Origin: Sphagnum magellanicum
Lineage: Eukaryota > Streptophyta > Sphagnopsida > Sphagnales > Sphagnaceae
Direction of reading: 5' to 3'
DNA: 64,000 bases
NCBI GenBank assembly: GCA_021904315.1
Contig: CM038908.1
Span: forward strand, 16,078,501-16,142,500
This document shows positions 52,471-64,000 of the stretch, piece by piece; within the stretch, counting starts at the first letter, position 1, and every line of letters starts with the position of its first letter. The notes under the pieces were generated by a model that saw only the letters and a program-made list of their open reading frames with translations, searched no databases and was not told where the DNA came from. The position numbers were made by a program, and so were the translations under genes.

Positions 52471-55400
52471 TGAATAATGATGATTGAAGACAACGCCTTT
52501 TGATCAATCATTTGATGATTATCAAAGTAGCATGGTCTTAATAAGCACTTGTGCATGTGCCTATATGTGTTTTGCTTGTGAAATAATTTTAGTTTTCACA
52601 TGAAGTATCTTGAATTCTAAACCCTAAACCTTGAACCCTTTTGTTTGGGAGGGGAAGTCACCTTGATTAGATGAATGGAAAAATGAATTGATTTAAAAAA
52701 TATGATTACATTGTAAAAAACCTTAACTTGCATTTTTTATATATTGGTAATAACTTAATTCATTATTGAAAGTTCTTTTGTTTTCAATAGACCTTAACAT
52801 TTGCATCATTGCAATCTTGGCCAATTGAATGTAGTCATTTAGTTTATGAGTCAAAATGGAAGCATTACCAATTGTAAGCCATAATTTAAAAACTAGATTT
52901 GATTTTGAATTTTCAACCATCACATCCTACCTATTACGAACAATCATCAATTTGAAAAATGATGCTTAAAAGTCAAATAATTGTGAGTGCATGAAAGCTA
53001 TAAAACATAGCTACCTCCCTATTTTTATGAACAATTTAACATGTAGCTTTGATAACATTTAAATATAAAATGAAAGAATTAAGTTTAATTGCAAAATTTA
53101 TCCAATGTTTTGTGTACACCACACCAAGGGCACTCATGAATTCATGTTTAGGAAGTTAATTATGTAGTTCCAAAATCTAGATTGTTTTAATCCATGCAAT
53201 TTTCATTTGAACAAACATAAAAGTTTCAATAACATGGTCAAAATAGTCATGACATGTTTCAAAAACTCAACATGAAGATCCAATAAGTCTTAGTGTTCAT
53301 CAATAATTTCAACCTTTTGGTTTTTGGGGCCTATAATTATTATTTTTAGCAAAACTACTGTTATGTAATATTATTTTAAAAATAACAATAAATTTCATTA
53401 TTTATATTGAAGGATCCACGAGTGTGTTCACAATATATATTGGTATAATAAGGCCATTGTTTCATTTTGACTACATTAATTTTAAGGTTTCATTAGTCAT
53501 TAAAAAATCAATTTTAATAAAATTTAAAATATGGTTCATCCAGTTATGTTTGTCATTTTCCATATGAATGTGATTACTTGTCAAAAGTTCAATTTACCAC
53601 ACATTTATCACATCTTTGTTAAAAAAACTCATTTTTTGAGATGAAAAATTTCAAAATTAATCACATGGTATCCAAACATGATTCAAAAAATGTGAAATGA
53701 CATGGTTCAATATACTTTCAACTTTCGGGTGCAACCACAATCCAACAAGCCAAAACAGGCGTCAAACTACAAAAAAAAAAGTCAAAATAGGATAATTATA
53801 TATGTTTTTCCATTTAAAACCATGGCAATCATGGCAAATTATTGTTTTTTCATTCATATGAATGTCAAGGAATTCAAACCAAAAATCCATTTGATGAAAT
53901 TTTAAGTTTAAGCTTTGATTTAAGACCTCTAAAAATGAACACCTATGGCATTAGATAAGAGTCAATTTTGCAAATGATTATGAAAAAGATTCATATAATA
54001 AAAAAAATTGATGAGAACAAAATTAATGGATAAAAACTTACAGGCACATTGAAAAAACATTTATACCTTTAAATATGTGGAATTCTAAAACTTTAAAATT
54101 TCAAAAAACTTTCCAAAATTGTTCAAAAATTTTAAAACTTCAAAAGTCCTTTGCCACACATAAATGGGGTAAATGTACATGATGTTTTATAAAAATTTGT
54201 AGTTTATTATATTAGAAAACATAAAAATGTTTTTAAAAAAATTGCTAATGATTTGAAATTATTAGCATTTAAAAAGATGAAACATTGAATTTACAAGGAA
54301 TCATGACACTTTCAAAAATTCATATTTATTCAAAAATGATGAAGAAAAAAACATGTCATGTACTTAGACAACTATAAACATTTATTATAATAAGTTGCAA
54401 AATTCATTCATAGGAAAAATGTTTTTTTGGGAAAAAAAAAATATAATCCTTTTGTAAAGTAATAATGTTGGCTTGTTGTATCTCGTTTGCACCCTTTCAT
54501 AAAAATTAAAAATCATTTAAATTATTTTCGATGTATATTTTTGTTTTTGAATACACACTCATGTGCACACATTCCAAAGTTAGTAAGACTCATATGTGAT
54601 GTGAATATTTCATGACATAAACATGCACATTTATCCATTATTGGTTATGAATGGTTATACTCACATCCACCCTCATTGAACTGAAATGAAATTAATTTCT
54701 TACACAATAGATCTAGTGCTAGGTAAAACAATTTCATGCATTAACTCAACCATTCACATCCATTTATTACTTATTTGTTCAATGTTTCTTTGGGTTGTTC
54801 TTAACCTTCAAAATGCAGAAGAATTCTTTCCAAGCTTCATATTCTATTGTAGAATAACCATGTTTAAGAGGCGGAACACAAAAACAAACCGAATTAATTT
54901 TTTCATAAATGCAAAATGAAAACCAAATTGCATAAAATTCTTAATAATCTTTTTGGATTTGCCAAGGCAAATATTTTCATTCTTGTTGTGCACCAAATGT
55001 TTGTCATAATACAAATCCTAATTGCATAATCCATGGTAGTAACAATAGTTTTTTCCCTTCTTAACACGATTTTACAATCTAAAATAACAAGTGACAACAT
55101 TTGCAAATTTGCAAAACTTCGTTACTCCAAATTCTTGAGCTTGCATTTGTAATAAATGTCAAATTAAGGATTGAGTCTAAATGGCATTTTGCAATTGCCA
55201 TTTCATTGTGTAGTCTTTAAACATCAAGGCAGACAAATTTCGTCCACTTTTCAATGTTATTTTGTCTTTATTTGACATTTAAGAATAAGCTCAATTGCAA
55301 TCACAAGCATCATTCAATGTTTGATATCACAACAAACATCAAAACAATTAATACACATTTCAACAAAACTAAACACATGACCACACTTGGTGTTTAAGGC

Positions 55401-57337
55401 TTGTAACTAACATCATCTTAACATTAACAAAATGCCACATATCATATTTTCAACATTACAAGTAACCTTCTTAATGATGTTCAATGGTAACTTAATATTT
55501 AGTTATTTTCTTTGAGTTTCCAAACCGGTCCACAAGTATGAAGGTCATCTTCCCCTTTTTTCCCCCTTCCTTAATTTATTATTATCATTGTTTTCCATTG
55601 TAACCTCTTGTGAAAGTGTTTTTATTTTTCATGTTTGTTTTCTTGTTTTTCATTGTGTTGCTTCTCATTTTGTTTTTCTTTTCTCACTAAAGTTTCATAT
55701 TTACATTCCAAATTCCTAGGTTACATTTCACCTTGTAATGAATTCAATAGAATAATATAATAGGACAAGCCTTGCACAATTTTACACATAAAAATAAAAG
55801 ACATAGAGAGATGAAAAAAGAAAAAGGTGAGGAGATAATGGGAAAAGACAAAGAGATGGAGAAAGAAGTAAAGGCAAGGAAAGAAAAGGATGGAGAGAGA
55901 AACAAAGGTGAAGAGAAAGGGAGATTCAAAAAGAAAGAAAGAAAATAGAAAAAGAGTATACATAAGAATGCACACATTTAACATTAAGTTAGTTTGTCCT
56001 TTTGTGGGACTTAGTTAACATCAATGTTTGAATCTAAAATCTACTTATTTCAAGGATTTAGTATTAATTAATATTGAATATTAATATTATCTTAACATTA
56101 ATTGATGCGACCTATGTCGTTGGCCCAAGTGTGAACCCATTACAAAATAGGGAAACTCTACATGTGAACATTGTTTTGCATTGTGTGTATCGATTTTTTG
56201 AATAGCAAAATATGAAAGGAAATCACGCGCCTTTTGATCTTTCCAACAACACCAAAGGCACATTCAATTTCCTTTGCAAGGAAATCATGCTTGCATTGAA
56301 TGATAAGCCTTCAAGTGTTACCACATTCTCAACTGATTTTTCCTTCCAAAACCTGGTTTTTGGAATTTATTTGAATTTTCAGCAGCAGAAATCACTTAAA
56401 AATTAATATCTCCCACATTCTGAATCCAAAGCTTACCAAATAAATTTCATTAAATCCTGCTCATCAAGATCTTTCCAATTACGCCAAAAGGCACTTCCAA
56501 TTCCTCTGAAAATTTTAGCTACGATTTAATTTAATTTTCAATGAAAAAATCATTCAATATTCAAGAACTTTTGTATCGCAAGTCCAAATGTCATGGAAAC
56601 AAGCCCATGCACGCCTCCTTGTCAAGAGCTTTCCAACGATCTGAAGCATCCTGGTTTGATGAATCTCATAACTACAAACCGAAACAAAACAAAACAACCT
56701 ACCTTCCTTCATAGATAGATGTCAAGTCAAACTTCACCTAAGATTTAATGTTACTTAACATTTTAAGTGTGAACTGGTGCTTAATTTTACCATTCTTAAC
56801 ACTAACCTAACATCAAAATTAACATCACATGTGGTCAAGCCTTTCACCACCCTATCTGTATATAGCCATTTGGCGAAAAATTTGCCAAACTAAAGAACAT
56901 TGCTTTGCAGCCTAGCAAATGGCTGTTTGCCCATAAAAAGCTTTGGCCTAGTTACACCGATCAGCTCTCTCCATTGGTCTTTGGGATGGATTGTTCGTGT
57001 ACTGAAATGTAGAGTGTGTTGAAAAACCTCTATACATTGGAGGGCTTGTGTGTAGGTGTGAAAGAACAAATGTTACGAGCATTAAAATTTCTGGATTTGG
57101 TGGTTTGAATTTTTTTTCCTTAGTTGTCTTGAATGAACTAGCACTTAGTTAAATGTATGTAATAGGGTTTGGTAGGTTTGTGAGAAGTTTAGAGAGCGAA
57201 TGGAAATGGTAGAAGGGGACCATTATTTCCAATGTTTAGCAAAATAGAGAATAGAGTTGTATTTAGGGCTGAAGATTTTTTTTTTTTTTTTTCTTTTTAG
57301 GCCAATGGGATTGTTGGATTTGGTGGTTTGAATTTGT
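52471..57337. other. long AT-rich intergenic desert
   Basis: No gene is seen. Bases 55780-55975 form a purine-rich tract whose plus strand would encode a K/E/R-rich stretch, like 5020-5140 on the other strand. Bases 56200-57000 are a little less AT-rich but not recognised. A poly-T run lies at 57275-57291. Confidence 0.55.
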
Positions 57338-57653
57338 TGGCCTTGCCTTGATAGGCAAAGATATTGTGTTTAGATTCATAATAGAATATAGTAGCTTAAT
57401 AGATTTTCGCCTCTATGTAGTAGGTCTATTTTTATATGAGGATTTTTGAAAGATGATATATTTTGGCTTGTGTTGAAACTTGAAATTAGTTATAGAGTTA
57501 TGATATCTTGAAGGATTTTGGTTTCTTTTAGAGGATTTTTTTTGAAGATTATATTATTTTTGCATGGTGAAATATTTGAATTTCCACAATTCTTCTTTTG
57601 CCTTAGGATACTTTTTAATGTGAATGGCAAAGGCCATAGTGTGACACACCCCT
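57338..57653 (+). mobile_element. ~300-bp element with terminal inverted repeats, copy 2
   Basis: It begins TGGCCTTGCC and ends GGCAAAGGCCA (57626-57636), with the shared flank GTGTGACACACC after it. It is the same orientation and order of internal blocks as 23289-23613, with scattered substitutions and small indels. Confidence 0.75.
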
Positions 57654-57909
57654 TATATCCTTGAGATAACTTGAGAGTGAGCTAACAATTCAAATGAGGT
57701 TCTTGCACACATGACTTGTGCAGTTTGTTTCGTGACCCCCAATAGTCTCCTACTATTTGGTCCTTAGGCTGTCTATCAGGTGCTCATAATGATTGGTCCA
57801 GATGGTTTGCTATTAGTAGTTCCCCACCTATTTGCTGTCCCAATTTCAGTTTTATTGGTGGGGTTGCAAAAAAGTAAACAACTAAACCTGGGATGTGAAA
57901 AATACTTTT

Positions 57910-57943
57910 GCAGGGTCACATACTGAGCACTGCTGGAGATGCT
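57910..57943 (+). repeat. short dispersed repeat, copy 1
   Basis: GCAGGGTCACATACTGAGCA at the start is identical to the reverse complement of the copy at 63886-63918; the remaining 13 bases match with three differences. Confidence 0.65.
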
Positions 57944-59171
57944 TTTACAAGCATAATAATGCCCACGTTCAGTAATCCCAATGAGCCAAAATTGCCCCTT
58001 CCCCCCCCCCACACCAATTGCCAAAAATTAAAAAAAGGCTTTACAGCAACAGTTCTTATGGTACCTACTACCCATCAGCTTTTTTCTTATTGGAGAAATA
58101 AAAACTGAAAAAATTCAAAAAATGAGATGCTTTTGGAGGGTATCAATTGCCAAAATTGAGAAATAATGAGTAAAATCACCAGATTTTTATATGTGGGCTA
58201 TTAGTGTGTAGCCATAAATAGTGAAGGATTTGTATTCCATAAGTCATTTATAGCCAGATTTGATTAAATCTTCCTAGGGATGATCGTCACTTTGTTTACA
58301 TCTTCCTAGGGATGATCATCACTTTTTTTTTTTACATCTTCCTATGGATGAACACCACTTAGGCTACACAAAAAATAAAATCCTAGAAAGAACATGGGTA
58401 TGTAGGGAAGAGGATATCCATGCACCTTTCAAGTTGCTTATTATTATGGTGCACTAAGTACCTATGAGGTGTGTCTTCATGGTCTTTTCTTTCCCACCTT
58501 ACCCTCATTTGACAAGTGGAAAAAGCTTTGGAGAAAGCCCGGACATCATGGCCCTTCTAGAGTGTAAAAGAAATACTTTATAGTGTGACTCAGGGTCTTT
58601 AAAGAAATAATAGAGAATGGCATTTCTCCCCACCCACATCAAAAGATCCCATAACTACCTACCAACCCATTTTAACCTCTTGTTCTTTAGGCGTGGGAAA
58701 GCTCATACCTACCTACGTACCTACCTTCACTTGTGGGTTCCATTTCATGCATTTTATGGTCACTCACCTCAACTATATTCATTGTAACCAACTATATTCA
58801 TTGTAACCGGCGTTCTTGAGCTAATTACTTGATATAATTGATTGTATGCGAGCTCCGAATTTAATCCCTAAACATCAGATGATCCAGAAATGCACTAAAA
58901 GGAGGACCAAATTGGTTTACCCTAACAATTAGGGTTAAAGCTTATGGGACACAAAAGGCTAAGGTGAACTAGCAGCACCCATGTTGGCACCTCCAGCTTT
59001 TTTGATGGAGGCTTCTTAGTGGCCATATATTGAGCTCAAAAAGTTAGGTTTGAACTCAAAGATCCTGATTTACTCTAAGCATTGGGATATTTATATTATT
59101 TAGAAATGATTTAAGTGGATTTTGGGGACATTTACCATGGTACGATGATTGACCGTGGGTGCCAGTTCATC
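57944..59171. other. intergenic with a short triplicated unit
   Basis: No gene is seen. Three ~35-bp units carrying ATCTTCCTAGGGATGATC lie at 58266-58361, and CCTACCTACG-type units at 58707-58730. Confidence 0.6.
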
Positions 59172-59377
59172 ACTCAAGGTGGACAAAGAAGAAAGTGAGT
59201 TATGAGGTTCAGCCAGCCCAGTGACAAGGAAAAAGGTACCACTCAAGGTGGACAAAAAAGAAAGTGAGTTATGAGGCTCAGCCAGCCTAGTGACAAAGAA
59301 AAAGGTACCACTCAAGGTGGACAAAGAAGAAAGTGAGTTATGAGGTTCAGCCAGCCCAGTGACAGGAAAAAGGTACC
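59172..59377. repeat. 69-bp minisatellite, 3 copies
   Basis: Units at 59172-59240, 59241-59309 and 59310-59377 (one base shorter) start ACTCAAGGTGGACAAA and end GGTACC, with only a few substitutions. The 69-bp length is 23 codons, and the minus strand is open across it. Confidence 0.92.
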
Positions 59378-59493
59378 AATAGAGAGATTAAAAAAAAAAA
59401 CTGTCGGAAAATTCCAGTGATGAGTAATTGGAACTGGTATATGGGGGATTTTTTTTTTTTGGAATTCTTCCTATGGTCATCCATGGACCATTC

Positions 59494-59775
59494 CAAAGAC
59501 AATTTTTAAAAAATGATTACCTCATTTTCAAACTTATCTATTTTTATTTCTTTCTTAATAAGAACTTTTTTTTTCCTATTAAATTTCATAATAATAACTA
59601 TTTCTCACATTTTTAAATAAATATTATAATTATCCATTTTATAATTATCTCACTCTTTTTCCCTATCCACCAACATGGATATGAAAAAACAAAAATTAAC
59701 ATGTATCTTTTCATGTCCATGAAATATATATATATATATAAATTTAAATTAAATTAAACATTGACATAAATAATA
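59494..59775 (-). repeat. dispersed AT-rich repeat, copy 2 (inverted partner of 2413-2650)
   Basis: Its reverse complement carries the same ordered landmarks as 2413-2650, including TTTCATGGACATGAAAAGA, AGGGAAAAAGAGTGAGATAA and AATTGTCTTTGGAAT. A TA run at 59727-59740 is specific to this copy. Confidence 0.75.
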
Positions 59776-60422
59776 GTTCAGCACTCATAGGGTAGTTTAG
59801 CCACTTGTCTTGTTTTCGTTTGAAATTTGGAGGGGGGCAGCAACGGACAGCTAAAAATTAAACCACGTGGAGCAATTGTCCTTAACAATGTAGGACCCAA
59901 CTGAGCTTTAAAATAGGTACCTACCAAGTGACCAATACCACCTATGCCATAATTCATAAAAACACTTACCTATTTAAATCCACTTAAAAAACAAAAAAAT
60001 TAGTTCAGATTTTTTTTTTCCTTAGTGTAAAATTCAACTAAATTTGCTAAGTTTTTGCAAAAATTTGACAATTACTTTGCTAGCCAAATTTGGCTCATTC
60101 CTCTTGATCAATTGATCGCCATTCCACCTGACACCTACTTGACAAAATTGGAAAGAAAAAAAAAATTGAAAAAAAAAAACCCCCGCTGAACTCAACATAC
60201 CTTTAATAAATTTTTTTTTGAAAAATTGAAAAATTGCAGTGTAGTTGTGTACAGTGTTTTTTTTTTTTTTTTCCTGGCGAAATTTCACTATTTTCTGACA
60301 AAGAAATTGGGATTTGTTTCGGAATTTTTCTTTTGGTAGTGAAATTTTCTAATTTTTTAATTAAATTTCACAAAAATCTGGATATGAAAAAAATGGAAAA
60401 AAAACACTGGTTGTGTGTACTA
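59776..60422 (+). promoter_or_regulatory. ALMT distal upstream region
   Basis: AT-rich with poly-A/poly-T tracts (60157-60180, 60258-60272) and a TAGCCAAATTTGGCTC palindrome near 60081 related to those at 46.6-47.0 kb. No gene is seen. Confidence 0.4.
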
Positions 60423-60481
60423 GTAGGTAGGTGGGTAGGTAGGTAGGTAGGTGGGTGGGTGGGTAGGTAAGTAGGTAGGTA
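60423..60481. repeat. GTAGGTGG/GGTA microsatellite upstream of ALMT
   Basis: About 14 GGTA/GGTG units, ending about 600 bases before the ALMT ATG. In gene orientation it matches the array upstream of the ABCB gene. Confidence 0.9.
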
Positions 60482-61077
60482 TTGTAGTGTGTTGGTTTTT
60501 TGTGTTGCGGCCGAGCTGCTTTTCGTGTGTGGAGCGCATGTTTGTTGTTGTTCTGGAGGCACTTCTCTTCTCTTCTGGATCGCGTTTCCTGCGCTGTTTC
60601 CGCTCCAATTTCTCGTCGTCTTCAATTGTTCTGATTTCACACAAATTTTTTGCATTGCTGTCTTTTTCTCTATAGAATGGGTTGTTGATGTTTTGTCAAC
60701 AAACAAACAGTTCCTGGTCTTTCTCAAACAAGAAAGAAAGAAAGAAAGAAAACAAAAGTCGAAGATCGAGAACAGAGTGTGTCTGTCATTGCTTTGTTTG
60801 TTTTGCGGCTTTGATGAAGCTGCTTCTTCCAGCTGCTGCTGCTGCTGCTACTTTCAGTCTTTGGGTAATCAAAATCTGTTGTTGGAGATTTTGTTGAGGT
60901 TTTTTTTTCTGGGTTCTGCAGTAACTCACGAAGGGTTGTCTAACGTGGATCTCTGAATTTTGCAACAACAACTACACAACTTGTTGGAGGTTTTGTTGAT
61001 AGCTGTTGTTCTTGTTGAATGCTCTTCCTCCTCCTCCTCCTTGACAGCTGCGAGGAGGAACGGATTGAAGCTGGAAG
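60482..61077 (+). promoter_or_regulatory. ALMT proximal promoter and 5' UTR
   Basis: Composition turns genic with GTTGCGGCCGAGC at 60504. A GCTGCTGCTGCTGC run (60833-60849) and CTCCTCCTCCTCC run (61028-61040) are typical of plant leaders. A 5' UTR intron is possible. Confidence 0.4.
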
Positions 61078-63807
61078 ATGGAGGAAGATGGCCCAGTTAA
61101 GCTCTCACGCCCATTGCTAAATTACTCCACCACATCTTCTTATGAGGACCAGTCGCTGGGTCGTTCGCGGACAGGCAATCATGGGGTACTGGCAGCAGCA
61201 GCAGCGTCGCATGGCGGACTCAGCTACGCTCGGGCGCGTTCGCTTCTCAGAAAGCGAGACTTGCAGCACACCGAGGAGGCAGCTGCGTCACTCTTGTGGA
61301 AAGCATTCATGTGGCCCATCACGAAGGTGAGAGAGCTTGAGAAGTTCAAGAGCCCTGTGGTATTGCCGCTCAAAGCAGGTCTTGCAGCTCTGGTTGCCGG
61401 ATTGCTCTGTTTCGCTCCTGGCTTCCTCCGTCCCTTGAACAAGAATGGTGTGTGGGCTGTCATTACTGCTGACATAGTCCTCGAAATGAATGTCGGCTTA
61501 ACCTTCAGCAAAGGTTCGGGAAAAAAAAAAACCCATTTCTAAATTTAGGTCGACAAACAGTAGCAGGAGCCACAATGCTTGGTTTTTCATTGTAATCAGT
61601 GCTTAATTTTTCACGTTTTAGTCTCAAAAATTGTACTTAGATTGCAAGTCTTTGAAATATCTTTGCATCATACCTTTTCTTATATATTATGAAAACATGT
61701 GGACACCACCTAAAAGCTTGCTTGAGAACATTCCAAATCAATTTTAATCCACTGAAACAAGAAGTTTTGTTTCAACCCTAATGTTGAAACTGCAATTGCA
61801 TTCATGTTGGCTTGATTGCTTCAGCATGATCATTCAAGCTTCTCTTTTTCTTGAGCAATTTTCTTTCAGCTTCAGAAAGACAAAGTTCAAGTGTTTTTTT
61901 CCCTTATTTGCTCTCTCAATCTCAAGGACCTTGAGAAGGGAAGAAGTTGATGGGTGTTTTTGCAAAAAATACTGTGTTGTCAGGTCTAAATCGTACGGTG
62001 GGAACATCACTTGCGGCTGCACTTGCCTTGGTCGTTGACATCATTGGAAGCTTCTTGGGCAAAAATGAGAACTACTTTCTTCTGATCTGCACATTTCTTG
62101 GAGGTGCACTGCCAACCATCTTCAAGTTCCGGCAACCGTTCAAAGATCGATGGAATTATGCTGTAGTCATGTCTATGATCACCTTCCATCTTCTAATCCT
62201 CAATCAAAGTGATCGGCATTCAAAAGTTAGACTACCCATGATTCGAATTGCCACTATTGCGATTGGATTTGTCATTGCAACTTTCATCAATGTTTTGCTC
62301 TTGCCAAATTTTGCTGGTAATAATGTCAACAATCTGCTTGCCACCAACTTTGAGCGAGCTGGCAATGTGGTGGAGAGGTGTGTTGGGGAGTATTGTAAAG
62401 GCACTGTGCTGGATGAACTTCCTGAGGTCTTGACCCATGTTGCAACCGATGATTTACACTCATGCTTTCATGAAATTGTGGCAGCGGACTCTGAGTTGGA
62501 GAAGCTTGTCAGTGCCAAATTTTATACTTCAGCCCCTTTTCTTTTCTTTTTCTCACTGTTTATACTGAGAACTGAAAATCTGCTTTTGTGCTGTGCAGAA
62601 GCATAGCCCTAGGTAGTAGTGGGAAGTTCACAATCTTTGCAGCTGAGAGTAAAAGATCTTCTTGAACTAAACTTCATTGTCTGTGTTGGGAGTGTATTTG
62701 CAGTTGAAGGCAGCCAAATTTGAGCCCCCGCATGGCAAGTTCTTCTTCAGATACCCGTGGCATATTTATGACGACGTGTCTGAAAATCTTCGGTTTGCTT
62801 TCTATGATGTGGTGGCACTGGATGCATGTCTACGTGCTGAGATCCAAGCTCCTTTGAATCTGCGTGGTATGTTCAGAATGGAGTTTCTGGCTCTTGGCAA
62901 AGAATGTGCAGAGTGAGTTCTTGCTCTCTCTCTCTCTCTCTCTCTCATGTGCACTTGACAAGGCAGTGTCAAAAGCAAAGTCTTCTGGGTGTAGTCTGTG
63001 AAAATCAGAAATGAACCATAGCAGTCAACCATAGAAGCTGAGTAACAACACATAGTAACCAGATTCAAGCATGATCTACATTGCAAAAACAGTGAAGAAT
63101 TCTAGACAACTGCAGCAGCAGGAGTGCCATAGTTATTGCCTCCCTTGAGCCCTGACCTGTTATTGCCAGCTCCCATGTTTTCTGTAGCAATGCCAGCATG
63201 AAGTGACAGCAGATACAACAGCTCAAAGAAGGACAAAATGATCATCAACGCTTCCAATGTTTTCTGCAAAACACCAAAACCAGCCCCACACACAGTGTGT
63301 TTTCAATCTCTCAGTGTGTGAAATGACAAGTTTCAAAGCAACTTAGAAACTTATCACTGCTGCACAATGCATAACACCACATGGTCCAGGTTTTTGTTGG
63401 TCATGGAGTGTCTGTGGTTCCAGTTCCAGAACTTAAAAACAACTGGACCATGTGAAGCAGCATTTTGTGTCTTGGTGGGGATGTGTAGAGTCTTTCGAGC
63501 ACTAGGAAAGATGATGCGCAACATGGAACGTGTTGATAGCCAGCACATCCTGGAGAGGGCAGAAGAGGTGGCCATATTGCTGCAACATAACATTGCAAAG
63601 TACTCTGACGTCTTGCTACAAGGAGCACCATTCCCTGTTCCAACTCAAAGCGCTTCTAATGACCACACAGGGCGATTTTTGGAAGGTGTCTTTGGCAACA
63701 CAAATGCTGCTCCATCTGAAACGAGTGATAACAACGCTCATGCATGGAGTAGTCATCCAGAGTACCTTGCAGATATGCATTCAGCAGAGCTGCAACATGA
63801 ACAGTAA
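61078..63807 (+). CDS. aluminium-activated malate transporter (ALMT) family anion channel
   Basis: Four exons join in frame: 61078-61513, 61984-62507, 62704-62912 and 63489-63807 (495 aa). Donors are GTTCGG, GTCAGT, GTGAGT; acceptors end TGTCAG, TTGCAG, TGTAG. After a soluble N-terminus (1-90) there are six predicted membrane spans: about 97-114, 124-143 (VWAVITADIVLEMNVGLTFSKG, the ALMT hallmark), then GLNRTVGTSLAAALALVVD, YFLLICTFLGGALP, YAVVMSMITFHLLIL and IRIATIAIGFVIATFINVLLLP. The cytosolic C-terminal half contains HIYDDVSENLRFAFYDVVALDACLRAEIQAP, matching the helical region of the family. ALMTs are plasma-membrane or vacuolar channels passing malate and other anions. The conserved WEP motif reads FEP (326-328). 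Exon 2-3 joins EKL to LKAAKF. The C-terminus past about residue 435 is not conserved, so a further exon off the window cannot be excluded. Confidence 0.92.
62913..63488. other. ALMT intron 3 with an antisense open frame
   Basis: The largest ALMT intron. It starts with a TC microsatellite (62922-62946) and holds a minus-strand frame (63263-63102) preceded by a good acceptor-like GTTTTGCAG. That frame encodes a hydrophobic segment and ends AAAVV-stop. The product is not recognised. Confidence 0.45.
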
Positions 63808-63885
63808 AAGACCTCAACCCTTCTCTTATCTGTGGTGTAGCACCTGTTGCTGTGTGACAGGAATGTGATCAGACCAACACTAAGA

Positions 63886-63918
63886 GCATACCCAGCTGTG
63901 CTCAGTATGTGACCCTGC
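63886..63918 (-). repeat. short dispersed repeat, copy 2
   Basis: The reverse complement matches 57910-57943, the first 21 bases exactly. It lies about 80 bases beyond the ALMT stop codon, so it is probably inside the 3' UTR. Confidence 0.65.
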
Positions 63919-64000
63919 ACATTAAAATTGGATGAAGAAAAGTCAACATGCTGGTTTGGCTCAGCAAAATGGTTTTGGTCCAGCATAATTGCACAGTTTG

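Noticed and set aside
55721-55984. minus-strand Phe/Ser-rich frames
   Set aside because: They are the complement of a purine-rich tract; the hydrophobic peptide is a composition artefact.
59172-59377. CRISPR-like array
   Set aside because: Three 69-bp units are directly adjacent with no spacers, in a plant nuclear context. It is a minisatellite.
60368-60956. frames of 119 and 155 codons upstream of ALMT
   Set aside because: One reads the GGTA array (YLPTYLPTH repeats), the other Cys-rich leader sequence; neither has family resemblance.

Overview
The window looks like a nuclear chromosome segment of a land plant. Its genes have GT-AG introns and plant-type protein families: an ALMT anion channel, a plant-type ABCB transporter and an RH47/ISE1-like organellar RNA helicase. 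Long AT-rich spacers hold decayed plant transposons (Ty3/gypsy, LINE, hAT). A canonical histone stem-loop-binding protein, which I do not recall from flowering plants, makes a non-seed plant (for example a moss) more likely. The sequence alone does not settle the species.

Layout. (1) 1-2.2 kb: 5' end of an ABCB transporter gene on the minus strand, running off the left edge. (2) 2.2-39.4 kb: a gene desert of about 37 kb with ACCT/TTTA microsatellites, small dispersed repeats, a hAT remnant (6.35-7.62 kb), a Ty3/gypsy remnant (12.6-15.0 kb, minus), an interrupted LINE remnant (32.15-35.95 kb) and a second hAT remnant (37.0-38.3 kb). CG dinucleotides look rare here by eye, as expected of old methylated transposon sequence. 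(3) 39.4-46.6 kb: two complete genes on the minus strand, an SLBP-type histone hairpin-binding protein (40.0-42.0 kb) and a DEAD-box helicase of the RH47/ISE1 type (44.2-46.4 kb). (4) 46.6-60.4 kb: another desert with a LINE remnant (50.9-52.5 kb, minus), a second copy of a 300-bp terminal-inverted-repeat element and a 69-bp minisatellite. (5) 60.4-63.8 kb: a complete four-exon ALMT-family gene on the plus strand.

The four genes have no obvious common pathway: membrane transport at both edges, RNA biology in the middle. The most unexpected structure is a shared arrangement upstream of the two outer genes. Each has a (GGTA)n-type array in the same orientation relative to the gene, and beyond it a copy of one roughly 240-280 bp repeat, also in the same relative orientation. 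Several small unclassified repeat families were found by comparing the window with itself. No rRNA, CRISPR or convincing tRNA gene was seen. Exon joins were worked out by eye from reading frame, splice sites and family resemblance.
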